Assembly (NCBI RefSeq): GCF_000327385.1
Contig: NW_008709110.1
Coordinates: 2,338,830 to 2,402,829 of the forward strand
DNA: 64,000 nucleotides
Source of the DNA: Lottia gigantea
Lineage: Eukaryota; Mollusca; Gastropoda; Lottiidae
Direction: 5' to 3'
Shown here: in pieces, positions 42,478-53,955 of the stretch
How positions within the stretch are numbered: position 1 is the first letter of the stretch
Layout: every line of letters begins with the position of its first letter
Translations under genes and position numbers: made by a program
The notes under the pieces: model-generated
The model's input: only the letters and a program-made list of their open reading frames with translations
The model's database searches: none
Told to the model about the DNA's origin: nothing

Positions 42478-44325
42478 ATTGGCAGTTTCACCTTTGGAAT
42501 GTCTTTGAATGGATTTTTCTTCTAAGTCCTCCGTGGTTAGTTAGTTGAGAAGTCTAAAACTTGGAAACCAAGAATAGACCTGGATCTGTTATTTTTGAGG
42601 ATACTTAATTCTGAAATCAATAAAAACTTATAATGAGAATCAACTCAACTGAGATTTCTTTTCTGTCTATCAAGGTGTCTTCAAATCCAAAACCTTTCTT
42701 TTCATTAAATTTTCACGGATAAATATGATTTCTGAAATAACCTGCTAACTAAAACAGCTGTACAGCAAGAAGACTTTATAGTATACTAAAAAAAAATAGA
42801 GTGATTAAAAACAAGCTATAAATCTAATTGATTTAATGGTAGGAATATAATTGTAGTAACTAATACATATTTCAATCTGTCACCCCTTTGAAAACAATCG
42901 CGGTCATTTAGGTCAAATTTATCTCTTTCTTAAAGCACTGCTGGTATTTAAGAAATATACTTTTTTTTAGCTTTTAGGATTCCATTCAAGCAGTCTGTAT
43001 TACTTTTCAAAATAGAAATCTGATATGACAACTAAGTCAAAATAATTGTATTTATTACACTTTGTATTTGTGTATCAAAATGTTTTTCATAATCAACAAA
43101 CCTCACTTCTAGACCTTTTCCTTCTTTTACAAATGTGCAAGCTGTTCAATTCAGAACAGATCAAGCCACTGTAGTTGAATCAGTTGAGAATAAACTGTCT
43201 CAAATTTTACATTTCATAGGTGGATGGTTCTTTCAAGTCGAAAGCTTATCATTAAAGATAGGTTCCCTTATTTTCATTTATGAAAATGAAAATGCTAATT
43301 CTTAATGAATAGAAAGTAGAGGTGCTCTAATGACTTGGAAAGATACCATTTTGTCTCACCTGTCAATAATTAATTCATAATTATTTAGCTTAATTAGAAG
43401 AGAATTACCATAATTCCAATGAGAGACCAATCAAGAAAGATCAAAAAGTCTGATTGGTTAAAACTTTTAATCATATGCAATAAGAACATAATGATAATTC
43501 ATTAGAAACACCAATTAATCAATAATTTGCTTAATTTCACACCAAAAAATAAGGAAACCTTTCTTTAATATATGAACTGTACTAGTTGTCCGCAATACAT
43601 AATATAAATGTATGGACAAGTACTGTATCTTTTATCTACAGTTTATAGGTATTGAATGTCATTCATGCTTGTCTTGATCTACAGTAACCCTTTAGAGCAT
43701 AGGGTCACAACAAACTTTTATCACTAACCTATATACATCAGCTTATACAAATTTGACCTAATTTGGTGAGCTATTTTTTTTTTGGACCTAATAAAATACA
43801 TTAAAGTGACAGGTAGGCCATTTTTTTCACCAATCATACTTTAGTCTCAGAAGCTAGAATTTTTTCAGCTAAATCAATCAGTTATAGGCTAGTGTTCAAA
43901 GCTTACCGTTGAAATTTGAGCCTTCAAATCCATATGTGTCCAGAATTATCTGAATGTTAAAATGACGACTCGTCAACTTAAGATACTCTGTGATTTATAG
44001 AAAAGACATAAATAGAGATGGTGGGTATAATTCCTAGTTTGAAGTATTTTTACAGGAATGGCACATCAATATTGTGGGGGATTAATAGGCCTAATGGTAG
44101 GCCTATGACTTAACTACACAAATACCTTGTCTTCGATCTGTATTAAGCACGAAAGATTTCTAGATCACCTAGGTATTCTATATTGTTACATGAAATTTAA
44201 GGAACTAGGGTTTGATAGGTTGATTTCATTTACTGTATTATGGGAATGTTGGATATTACATTGTCAAACTATGTTCAAGTTATATTTAAACTAATCTTTA
44301 AATGACATTTAGAAGTAGGTAGAAC
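42478..44325. other. upstream region of the carrier gene, no gene seen
   Basis: This must hold the 5' UTR and promoter of the minus-strand carrier gene. A diverged repeat shared with 48515-48640 lies at about 43245-43375. No coding exon is supported. Confidence 0.45.
43245..43375 (+). repeat. dispersed repeat of unknown class, copy near the carrier gene
   Basis: TTATTTTCATTTATGAAAATG, GAATAGAAAGTAGAGGTGCT and TTGTCTCACCTGTC-type words recur, in the same order and diverged, at about 48515-48640. Confidence 0.5.
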
Positions 44326-44610
44326 ATTCAGCAAGGACAACTATTATGGATATACTACTCCTTTAATTTAATTTTGCAACGTTTCAATTCACATACAGAA
44401 ATCTTTATCAAGCATAACAATTAATAATGGAAATACAGAATAACTAAATATATATATATAGTAAACACTGACACCTATAACTCCCTCAGATTGGTGATAA
44501 TTAGACAACAATAATAAAAGATCAAAGATAACATACTCAGCATAAATAACATAAAAGGATGAAGCACTACAAAGTAATTAAAAACCAATCGTAATAGGTG
44601 GGGGGGATTA

Positions 44611-45390
44611 GTGATTAGGAATACAGATAACCTAGATATTATGATTGACAGAACTACTGGCACTATCCGCACCAATATATACAGAAAACCAATTCATACA
44701 GATCAGTACATTAATTACCAATTTAACCACCCAACCAAAATCAAACCAGGAATTATTTCTACCCTGACCCAGAGAGTGCACAACATATGTGAAAAAGACC
44801 TACTTAACGCTGAACTTGACCACCTACGTAATGCCTTTATTACCTATAATAATTACCCACCTAAATTAGTTAAAGATACAATAAACAGAACAATCAACCA
44901 CCAAAACCAACCTACCCAGAAGAATAATGCACCCACAAAAATGGTTATCCCCTATATTGGAACTATCAGCCATCAGATTAAACGAATTATTACCAAGAAC
45001 CTGAATATCGATATATCCTTTAAAAGTCAACCAACCTTACAGAACCACCTGCAAGCTGATGGAAGAATTGATAAACCAACCGTAGACCCCAAAGCTGTTA
45101 TATACAAACTGGAGTGCAGTTGTAAACAGACATATATTGGTGAGACATCCAGACCTATATCTGTCCGACTAAAAGAACACAAATCAGTCTGTAACAAGTT
45201 AGAAATTGAAAAATCAGCTATAGCAGAACACATTCAGAATCATCCGAACCACAACATTAAATGGGAACCCAATATTCTAGCGTGCAACCTACCAAACTGG
45301 AAAGACAGAGTTCTGTTCTATATATATATGTTTTGTTATTCTGTATTTCCATTATTAATTGTTATGCTTGATAAAGATTCCTGTATGTGA
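44611..45390 (+). pseudogene. Penelope-like RT C-terminus and GIY-YIG endonuclease, partial
   Basis: An open frame of 259 residues. Residues 1-60 hold the RT thumb-side motif of the family (NIYRKPIHTDQYINY, then GIISTLTQRVHNIC). Residues about 165-195 carry the GIY-YIG nuclease core (YKLECSCKQTYIGETSRPIS, RLKEHK), with the expected cysteines before YIG. The C-terminus runs into the pseudo-LTR after NWKDRVLF, so the end of the endonuclease is replaced by repeat sequence. The palm motifs with the catalytic aspartates are absent because the copy is truncated at the 5' side. Confidence 0.9.
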
Positions 45391-45402
45391 ATTGAAACGT
45401 TG
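45367..45402 (+). ncRNA. degenerate hammerhead-ribozyme-like motif in the Penelope pseudo-LTR
   Basis: The order is TTGATAA (45368-45374, near the CUGANGA core), then a 5-bp stem GATTC/GAATT (one G-U) closing an 8-nt loop, then GAAAC (45394-45398). Penelope-like elements are known to carry hammerhead motifs in their pseudo-LTRs. Two core positions differ from consensus, so activity is doubtful. The inverted left arm has the same motif on the minus strand at about complement 44377-44412. Confidence 0.5.
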
Positions 45403-45453
45403 CAAAATTAAATTAACAGAGTAGTATATCCATAATAGTTGTCCTTGCTGAAT

Positions 45454-47428
45454 ATATTTAAACTGATTTAAAGTTTCAGACAGAAAGTTCCTGTTGTTCA
45501 CAACTTTGGAAGAGAAAAAATGTCAAGTCTGGAGTTTCCCTTTTCAATTCAATTTATGACAGTGGCCTCTTTGACTTTGCTCTGTCTTCAGTTTCACAAA
45601 TCTTGATTTTGGCTTTGGGTAATTTCTTAGTTTGGATGAGTATCCAAAGTAAAGAAAATTGTTCCTCACATCTTTTCCAAATTTCGGAAAGAAAAAATCC
45701 AATAGACAGGTTCAAGATTTAAGAAACAGATGTCAGAGGCGGATGATTCGGACTTCTATGACTAGTAGTAGGCTAGCCTTGTGACGTTGTGTCCTGTGTC
45801 AATGGCAGTTTTGCAAGATTGTATAACAGAATTGGTTCAGTCTACGCTTCTTCAAATACCAGATTGAAATGATGAGCTGAAGATTGGTCAACTTACATAG
45901 AAGACTACATATCATTGGTTTTTCAAATAAAAGAAATCATTAAAAATTTGACAGAGAGCAACGTGTTCCGTCGTTTGAGATTGAACTTGGTAATCAACTT
46001 TGCCGAAAAACTGGAACAAGTTATGACCAGACCGGCGATATAGCCGATCGATATTAAACAACTCGGTCATAAAACTAAATACACAGAATTTTGTTGTTAT
46101 CAAATCAAAATCTTCATAAAGAGTTTGATGAAAATATATTCCGAAAGTCTCGAGTCTAGAATGTAATGCTAGTAAAATTTGAATGACTGGTGAATGCATC
46201 ACATGTCTACGGAAACATGCCTACTTATCCAAATCATGTCCTTGATTCCCTTGAATACTTCGGCTACTCAGCCAATGTCAGTTTTTTTCTACTCATGACA
46301 TTGGTATAATGTATTTCAGTAATATCAGGATGTCATTGAAAGTGTAATATTAAGAAGTTCTGTCAGTTTACCTACAAATATTGTGAACTGTATTCCAATC
46401 TACTCGAGGGTTTGACTAAACAGCGAAAAAGAATAAAATCGATAAGAACATTTTGTAGTTTGAAATTGAAACGGTATAGAGAAGTCTACACATTTGAAAA
46501 ATATCTATCATACATAACAGAGAATAATGGGAGAAATCAGCTGAGCCGTAATATGGTTACAATAGAACACAGGCATGACTTTAGTAGGACAATCCACTCT
46601 TTTAACTCGTGAAGTTGTGCATCATGTGATACGTAAACCACCTCTATGGCTATGGGTGACTACAATTGGAGCCCCGGGTTAGACTCAAGTCACAACCAAA
46701 CTGTAATATTTGAGACTCATGTGACATAATATTTTACCCAGTTAGAAGTTCCTGTCTGATATTCACTATTTGGAGAGTTAACATTGTAGCATTGAATGTC
46801 TATATATGGTCAAAAGTCCCGCCATATTGCCTCCTATCAAATTCGATTGCGACCCTCACTCGCATGTGCACTGAAGATAATTACGTCATTTCTACATCAA
46901 CTCTAGCCGACCAAAGAGGTTCAATCCAAGTAACCCCAAGACCCTCAGGCTGATCTCCTATTTCATTCCAGCAGATTCTCTGGTCCCTAAAACTTTTGGG
47001 TGCTTACACACTGACTAGCGCATATCATGAATGCATAAAAATCCCCCAAAGCATAAAATAACCTTAGAACATAAGACCATTAGTATTTGGCACAAAATAA
47101 TTATTTCGATTACACAGAATTTATTAATACATTGCATAGCATTTCATTCTCATGCCATGTTAACAAAATATTTAAATTTATAGAATTTAATAAAGAGCAT
47201 TGTGAAACTTTTTCTTTACTCTAAAACATATAAACAACATTACCATTATCTTCATACATTTGATACTTTGTGATCATAAACATTGGCATACAGTCACTTC
47301 ACTTTAGGGTCTTTGAGTATTCACAAAATCAAAAAAACTCCTCCTCAGTTTTCAATAATCTTTACAGTTCCTAATTCCTATGAATGTTTTCATAATCCAA
47401 ATATTGTTAAAACCAACTCAAAATTCTT
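45454..47428. other. intergenic DNA, including the TMEM126 3' UTR
   Basis: A minus-strand AATAAA at complement 47120-47125 would end the TMEM126 mRNA about 300 nt after its stop. The frames at 45912-46202 and 46412-46612 have no recognisable product. Confidence 0.45.
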
Positions 47429-48327
47429 TCAGTCTGTCTGATTTCCTTCTTCTTTCATCTGATCTAATAAAGACCTTAATTCCAACTGAGCAATTATAGC
47501 ACCAATAACAAAATTAAACAGAAACAAAGACAGGGCTAATCTTTTAGGTAAGACCATATTAAATTGTGATAATTTTGAAGTGGTGTCAAACATTCCAATT
47601 TTCTGTAGATTACTTGGCTTGTGTTTTTTGGTTAAACCAGTGCAGCAAACAAACGCTGTTAATAGTGGATATATTCCACCAGCTATAAGTTGAACAAAAC
47701 CAGATTTTAGTTCATAACAAACAGGACATTCCAATTTAAGTTTTTTCTTTAAAATAAGTTTGTTTACTTCAGCAGCATGAAGTATTCCTCCAAATAAAGG
47801 GCAAAACAGAGCAACAGGTATCAATGTTGTCATCCGAAAAGCTTTACCCATTCGACAGATTGTTCTGTAGTGATTATTGAAAATATTTCCAGTTATAACA
47901 CCACTAGTTATCACAATAGCACTTCCATATCTCACAGGCCATCTGGAATAAAACCAAAGGTATTAGATCACAGGATAAGGTTGAATGTTTAATTGAAATT
48001 TGAACAATTTAGGACCTTCTACATTTTATCTTTTTATGACTACAGGGGTTACAATTCAAATATTGTTCCAAACTTCTTTATTTATCACTTGATCTTAATC
48101 TCTTTATCATAGGCCTCCCAAGTTTTATAACAAGCAGTCGAAAAAGAAGCTATGCTATTTTCACTATTCCCGATCACCAAATATGTTTAAAAGCTGAAGG
48201 AGTTTTCAATATGTGAGATCACATGGATTAATATTTGGAAAATCAATTAGAAAACTTACCCAGCTTCTTTAAATATTTTCTTAAACTGCTCATCACCGAG
48301 TACATCTGATGAATTGCCTTCTTTCAT
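47429..48327 (-). CDS. TMEM126: TMEM126 mitochondrial inner-membrane protein (complete, 2 exons)
   Basis: TMEM126A/B are multipass inner-membrane proteins acting in assembly of respiratory complex I. Exons 48260-48327 and 47429-47942 join at GG|A (Gly), giving 193 residues, the family's usual length (human TMEM126A 195). The start codon follows non-coding sequence and opens MKEGNSSDVLGDEQFKKIF. About four hydrophobic segments are visible, for example RYGSAIVITSGVITGNIF and LIPVALFCPLFGGI. The family landmark is the cysteine motif CPVCYELKSGFVQLIAGGIYP, matching the human C-x-x-C...GLVIGGLYP segment, followed by LPKRLALSLFLFNFVIG. The A or B paralogue cannot be assigned, because the vertebrate duplication may be independent. 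The next gene upstream on the same strand, 1.7 kb away, appears to be a diverged relative. Confidence 0.85.
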
Positions 48328-50068
48328 TATATATATGATTCAAAATCCCTTTTAACAACTGGCATTAATATTCTATGTAAAATGTTCTATACCTGAAAAC
48401 CATTTAAATAGTTATTGGTATTTTAATATTATACTACTGTGTGAGGCTGTGCAATCTTCAGACAAGTAACCTATTTCAACCTTTGTCCCTACTGAAGTAT
48501 GCCGAGTAGTTCTTAAAGAATGGTTCTCTTATTTTCATTTATAGAAATGAAATTGCTAATATTTATATGAATAGAAATTAGAGGTGTTCTGATGCCTTGG
48601 AAAAAGACCAGTTTATCTCACATGTCCATAATTAACTATTGGATTGTAGGCTACTGTGTATGCAAGTGCAAGTTTTATGTCTTTGCCATAGGAGCCAATT
48701 TCAGTGGTATCGCATCACAGTTTGCAAGTTAAAAAGACTACTTATACGATCCAATATTTCCTTTGATTAGCCACAATTAAAGTTGCAAATCCGCAAAATC
48801 TATAGGCAGCCCTGTTGTTAGGTTGGGGTTTGTGCCCCAGCAAGTGAGAATTAATCCCCAGCAAAACCTTCTTCAGTTCAGCACAGCACGATGGATTGCT
48901 AATAAGATATTTCAATCTAAATTGATCTATTGTCAGCCAAAATAATGGTCATCTTTGAATGTTAGTTCAACGCGTTCAATTGATTCAGTTGGTGTACACT
49001 TAAGTTTCAAGGCGCACCCAATCATCAATGATGATAGTTTCAACTGCCGATTCATCCTGGTGAAAGCCTTGCATATCATCGCTTTTTCATTCAATTGAAA
49101 TTGAAATGACCTTAGATTGAAACTATAGATTGAAAATAAAGCCATCATAATACAATTCACACGAGCAATCATAGGTCAACGGCGGTAACGTATCGTACCC
49201 TTCAGACTATCATGCTGTGTATAGTTTTAGGATTTTGCAGTGTCAACAACATGTAACGAAAAAAAAACCCTAGTCAATTAGTATATAATATCGGATTCAC
49301 GTTTAATAAATAAACTTGAAACTAGGATAGTTCAAAGCCATTATCGTAATAATATCTTATCCACTGCTCCTTTTTCCATAGATTTTTTTGCTTTTCTCCT
49401 AAAACTAACTCATATAAACAACTTAGGGCTAGTGCATGGCTAAAGCAGAACTAATTTTTTTCGAATACATTCTAGGGGAGGGTCAGGCTTATAGATATGA
49501 TGCTTCCTAAATCATGCATCTGAATCAGGTTTTGGTACATAATAAAACAGCACTAAAAGTACTAAGACATCATGAATATATGGATAGCTTGCAAGGCAAG
49601 GTAAAATTTTAGGCAGTTTAGTTTCTAAGGTAACTATCACCAGTTTGAAATATTCAACATTCAGTCATACACTTCTTTTGTACTTTTTGGGGGCAATACA
49701 GAATAATGTTACCAAGTTTTGTCAAACTCTGGCAAGAATCGATTGCCTTTCTGTGATTACAGGCTTAAACTAAAAGCGTTTTCTACAACAAGGTCAATAA
49801 CTCCTTTTACACATTTTCTGATTTTCAATAGGGTTCACGCAAGGGTGATAAACAATTTCACAAGAATAGTTTTTTCTAGCAAAAGCTAAAAATCTTGTTT
49901 CAAAAACAAAGGCAATAACTCATACTAAATATTTTTCAAATTTTACTCTACAATTACAGGATTTATTTGTATAAGGACTCAAAAACATGTAACATAAAAG
50001 TTGAGTCACAAAAAATTATATATATTTTACACACATCACTCAAAGAAATATTTCTCCCTTTATTTTTT
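48328..50068. other. intergenic DNA between the two TMEM126-type genes
   Basis: It holds the TMEM126 promoter and a copy of a dispersed repeat (about 48430-48640). The neighbour's minus-strand AATAAA (complement 50059-50064) lies just after its stop. No coding exon is supported; the frame at 48933-49172 is not recognisable. Confidence 0.45.
48430..48640 (+). repeat. dispersed repeat of unknown class, longest copy
   Basis: This copy joins the two pieces seen separately at 23120-23270 (left part) and 43245-43375 (right part), so both belong to one element family at least 210 bp long. Confidence 0.55.
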
Positions 50069-51240
50069 TTAATCATAAGAGGTGGATTCCTTTTCTTCAG
50101 TGTTAGTCAAATGTTTATGCTGAAATAATGTTGCTTTTTCTAAACAGTTAATTTCTTGATCTGCTATAAAATACCCAGCACAAGATTGCAAGAATGTCAC
50201 ACCAAGACATATATAGAACAATTGTTTGATATTAACAGATTTAAAGATCTGAACATAGGTGCTTCCATCTATTCTACGCCTCAAGCTCAAGCAATATGAC
50301 AAGCTTAACATTGATGAAATAAGTCCACAAGCTATACCATTACTTATTCCTGATCTCCATCTGATTGACTGGGAAGAATTACCAAGTATGATTTTATGTC
50401 TTGGTACACCATGCATTATTGCTGCCATAATAACAGAGCCTCCTACAACTGGTATCACAGTTGAGATAGATCCTTTAGTAAAAGGTACTTTAAATACATT
50501 GCGAAATATTGACACTACTCCTACTGTAGACAAGAATGATCCACAAGCAACAAGGTCATTTGCCTTTAAAATCATGTACCTGGAAAAACAAGAAATGAAA
50601 TTAACTACAAGTAGTAGTTGGTACAAAAATACATTTTTGAATAAAGATATTTTTGGCTGAGTGCAAATAGAAATTAAATTAAGATCTAAAGGAGAGAAAA
50701 ACCACTTTTGCAGGGCAAGGAGCAAAACAAATTACATGACACCTACAACTTCCAGTTTTCAACACTATTATGGTCTTTGTTTTTAATATGAAGAATGGTT
50801 TTCGTATTCATATCAGAAGCAGGAGTAATCACTGTTTTATAAACTTTATCTGGTTAAAAAAGAATATAAAACTAGTTTGATTTTCAAATTATTTATTGAT
50901 ATCAAAATTCAACAGTTTGTCAGACTTTTTCAAATAAATTCTAATGTGTCACAATAAAGAATTCTTTGCCAATAAATGCTATTTAAAAAACATTGTAATA
51001 TTTCAATTTCATCTTGATAATTCAAACTTACATGTCAGATCTGGGTTTATAATTTATAACTTTTTGCATTTGGTAATTGTATACCTCATCTTTGGTCATG
51101 ACCCGAGCTCCATCAGGAATTTCACCAGTGTCATCTACACGAAACGCTACATTTGGGAGCTTCATTTTAAGAATATAGCAGCATGTCCTTCCTATAACAG
51201 TAAGATAAATCACATTGAATAATATTACTGCTGTCTTCAT
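50069..51240 (-). CDS. divergent TMEM126-like four-helix membrane protein (2 exons)
   Basis: Exons 51032-51240 and 50069-50579 join at AT|G (Met) through a consensus GTAAGT donor, giving 239 residues from the first ATG (51240) or 214 from the second (51165, MKLPNVAFRVDD). The second start gives a length nearer the family. The first adds a hydrophobic leader that may instead be 5' UTR. The body has about four hydrophobic segments, e.g. GSFLSTVGVVSIF, VIPVVGGSVIMAAI, NGIACGLISSMLSLSYCL and LFYICLGVTFLQSCAGYF, in the same spacing as TMEM126. It keeps the SGIxNGIACG segment where TMEM126 has SGFVQLIAGG, but lacks the paired CPVC cysteines. Assignment rests on topology, weak similarity and tandem position, so it is tentative; it could be an unrelated small mitochondrial membrane protein. 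Confidence 0.55.
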
Positions 51241-53489
51241 ACATTTGTACGTAAATGAAATTTTTGCTGAAAAAATAACCCTCTGTCAAATTTGAATGGG
51301 ACGGTGTGTTTAGACATTTATAACAGTACCATTAAGAAGGAGTTTTTCCAACTCTTACAAAAATAATCAGTAAAATTAGACATCCCCACTCATAGGCAAA
51401 GACATTTCTTTTCAAAGACGATTGAACTTGGTATGTTAAATACATTTTTTTTTTGCGTTCATTTAAGATACTATTTTCAACTGAAAATAACTATAACTAT
51501 TATTAACTGAAAATTATAATCTAATTGAAATCACTGTAGGCAAATAAAATTATGTCAAAATAGGCTTTATAATTAATTGGAATGAAATCTAAACTCAAAT
51601 CAAACCATGACAAAGTCATTCCTCTTAATAATGTCCAAGGCCATGCACACCAGAACATTGTTAAACTGTTAAACTTTAATACGTCATATTTACAGAAAAA
51701 AACAGCGCTTCGTAGATGATTATGGTTGGAATGAAGAGCTAATGTTTTCTTTCTCAAAGGAGTTACATTAATCTTTCACTCAGGCATAGCTCAATAGCAT
51801 CGTAATATCAGTGATGAGTTGATCATTTCTCCTCGACACACGAGTCCGGCTACCCTCAAATTTTTAACTCATGTTAAAAGGCAGTCTACTTGTCCTTGGA
51901 GTATTGACTGACAGTCATTACTCCAAGACTTGTCGGACCATGTATAGTTTTCAAAGGCTTGCAAATATGAAATTTTGGGTTGATTTTGAAAGAATAAAAT
52001 GAAAAGTTTTCAAGGACATAATAACTATGCAAATCAATTGACACAAACCGAAACATCGATGTATGGAACGAAACCTGCTGTCTTGTCGGTCGCATTCTTC
52101 ATTCACGAATCATGTGTTTGTTTGCTATTTTGACTTCTGTTGTCTCCCCAGTCTTGTCTTAAAGCCATTTACCGAAACTTATGTATTTCACGAGACATTT
52201 TATACTTCTCCATTTTACTTATAGGGGTTGGTAGAAACGAGTTTCGGATTACATATGGAAAATCCGAAATGTTCAAATATTTCTCACACGATTCGGACTA
52301 CATCACTACATCTGAATAACAGAATATCTGAATATGTCTTCATTAGATTCTAATCTCTAGTGTCTAATATTTTTAACAATTATGGTTGTATTGGGAATTT
52401 TCTGAATTTCTAAAACCAAAGAGTTTTGGTTTTAACCAATGATTCTTGATGGACTTAACCAACCCAATCTAAAAAAACCTACACAAAATCACAGATCACT
52501 AATTTGACAAAAGAAAGGATTGTTTTAGGTAGAGTTATCTCAATTTCTATTAAGGTTCAGATTAAGAATATCAGGTTGCTGCAAACTGTCAATTGATTAA
52601 AAAGTCTTTTTTCAAAAGAAAGTGAGTCCATCATTACCATTTTCAAAACAGAAAATGAAATGATTGGGTGGTATATTGTATACCATTTCAGATACTGTTT
52701 TAGGAAAATATACCTCACTTTTCTAGTCTTGGCCTTCTGCATTGAAAAGTTGCAGTAAGTAGCTTCTAACCATCAGCAATCATTTGATATTTTTACAATC
52801 TCTTGATGGATATTTTGAGAAAGAAAGTCTGAAGAAGTGCATTTATTTCATGAAATTATGATAAAATATGACCAAGAAAATACACAGTGATTTAAAAGAT
52901 AGATTATATTGAGCTGACAAAATTATATACATAGTTATCAACTAGTTTGATTGTTCATTACAATATCTTACACAAGTTTATATGAATAGCTATATAAACA
53001 TTTTGATGGATTATCAGTATTTATACTGGTCAAACTTTGATAAACCTTTAATTAAAGAAAAAATGACAACACTTTACTAAGATCTGAGGATTCCTTTGAT
53101 CAGCTTATTCCATGCAAAAAAATATATGACAAATATCTCTTTGTACCCATATACCAATGGATAAAATAATATCTTAAATATTCACTTTTTGACTTGGATA
53201 AGAACCCATATAACCTAGCAAGTGACAAGATTTTAAGCACTGTTAATAGTCAACAGAGCTACAAGAAAAACAGTTTCATTTAAATGCCTATTACAAAAGG
53301 GATTAATACATGATAAATGAGATAAATCATAAATATATACATCTTAAAGATTACGCATTCACAATACATGTACTGGTAAACAATTAACAAAAATTACAAA
53401 AAACAATTTGTATTTAAATAGAATAAGATTTCTACATGTATGTGTAGACAACCAATCATATTATAAGGAGATATTGATAAAGTTTTATT
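51241..53489. other. intergenic DNA, no gene seen
   Basis: The stretch lies between the TMEM126-like gene's start and the end of selenoprotein T. No coding exon or RNA gene is supported. The frames at 51521-51757, 51886-52095 and 52557-52742 have no recognisable product. Confidence 0.45.
53484..53489 (-). terminator. candidate poly(A) signal of selenoprotein T
   Basis: AATAAA on the minus strand about 25 nt after the SECIS core, in the expected position for the mRNA end. Confidence 0.5.
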
Positions 53490-53585
53490 ATATGATGGAA
53501 ATTGATAAACTTCAGAATAAAACCGTCAGTTACACTGCTTTAGGTTTCATTCGTCATACGACCATTTCTCCAAAATATCATACCA
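53490..53585 (-). promoter_or_regulatory. SECIS element of selenoprotein T (form 2-like)
   Basis: On the minus strand, ATGA (53557-53554) is followed by one C, then helix II GAATGAAACC (53552-53543). This pairs base for base with GGTTTTATTC (53524-53515), ten pairs with one G-U, followed directly by TGA (53514-53512). The UGAC/UGAA faces give the tandem G.A/A.G quartet. The 18-nt apical region opens TAAAG, with the conserved adenines on the 5' side. It can form an extra mini-stem CAGT/ACTG with a GTA loop, which is the form 2 layout. It lies about 400 nt after the selenoprotein T stop codon. Outer helix I is weaker (GGAGAAAT with ATTTCC). Found by hand, not by a covariance model. Confidence 0.88.
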
Positions 53586-53659
53586 CTGAATATATTCTGT
53601 CATAATCTAAAAAATATGAGATGTTGAAATGATTTCATTGTTGTCTGAACAATTCATAA

Positions 53660-53700
53660 AAATGGAATAGAAATGGAAAAGAGTTTTACATCCTAGCTCA
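53660..53700 (-). repeat. tail fragment of the SINE-like family, in the selenoprotein T 3' UTR
   Basis: GAGTTTTACATCCTAGC with a preceding AATAGAAATGG matches the tail at 61368-61400 (GTGTTTTACATCCTAGC) and at about 41920-41940. Only the 3' end of the element is present. Confidence 0.4.
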
Positions 53701-53955
53701 TACATAACAATTCTAGACTGAACTTGTTAACTTTTTTTTTTATTTCCAATTATCACTCGATGATTGCACATACAGGACCTCTGTTTACTGTCCACATGAC
53801 TTTACATCTTTTCCTGTATGCCCCTGCAACCCGCAACACTAACCAGGTTGAAAAATGTCCAGAATTATTTGAGACTTGACTTTCAAATCAAGAAGGAAAA
53901 ATATCTATATATCAAATCAATATATACTAGTACCTGATTGGTTGTAATATAAAAA

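Larger units (their letters stand above)
44326..45453 (+). mobile_element. 5'-truncated Penelope-like element with inverted pseudo-LTR ends
   Basis: A 136-bp arm at 44326-44461 is repeated in inverted orientation at 45317-45453 with few mismatches, down to the shared (TA)n track. The protein part between (44611 to about 45330) is the C-terminal end of a Penelope-type reverse transcriptase plus a GIY-YIG endonuclease. Inverted partial copies at the 5' end and pseudo-LTRs are typical of Penelope insertions. The RT catalytic core is missing, so this copy is dead. Confidence 0.9.

Noticed and set aside
50259-50660. Plus-strand frame of 133 residues
   Set aside because: It is the shadow of the minus-strand TMEM126-like exon.
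53769-53820. Hairpin considered first as the SECIS element
   Set aside because: It lacks the ATGA/TGA quartet and its loop is 34 nt; the structure at 53512-53557 fits all SECIS criteria.
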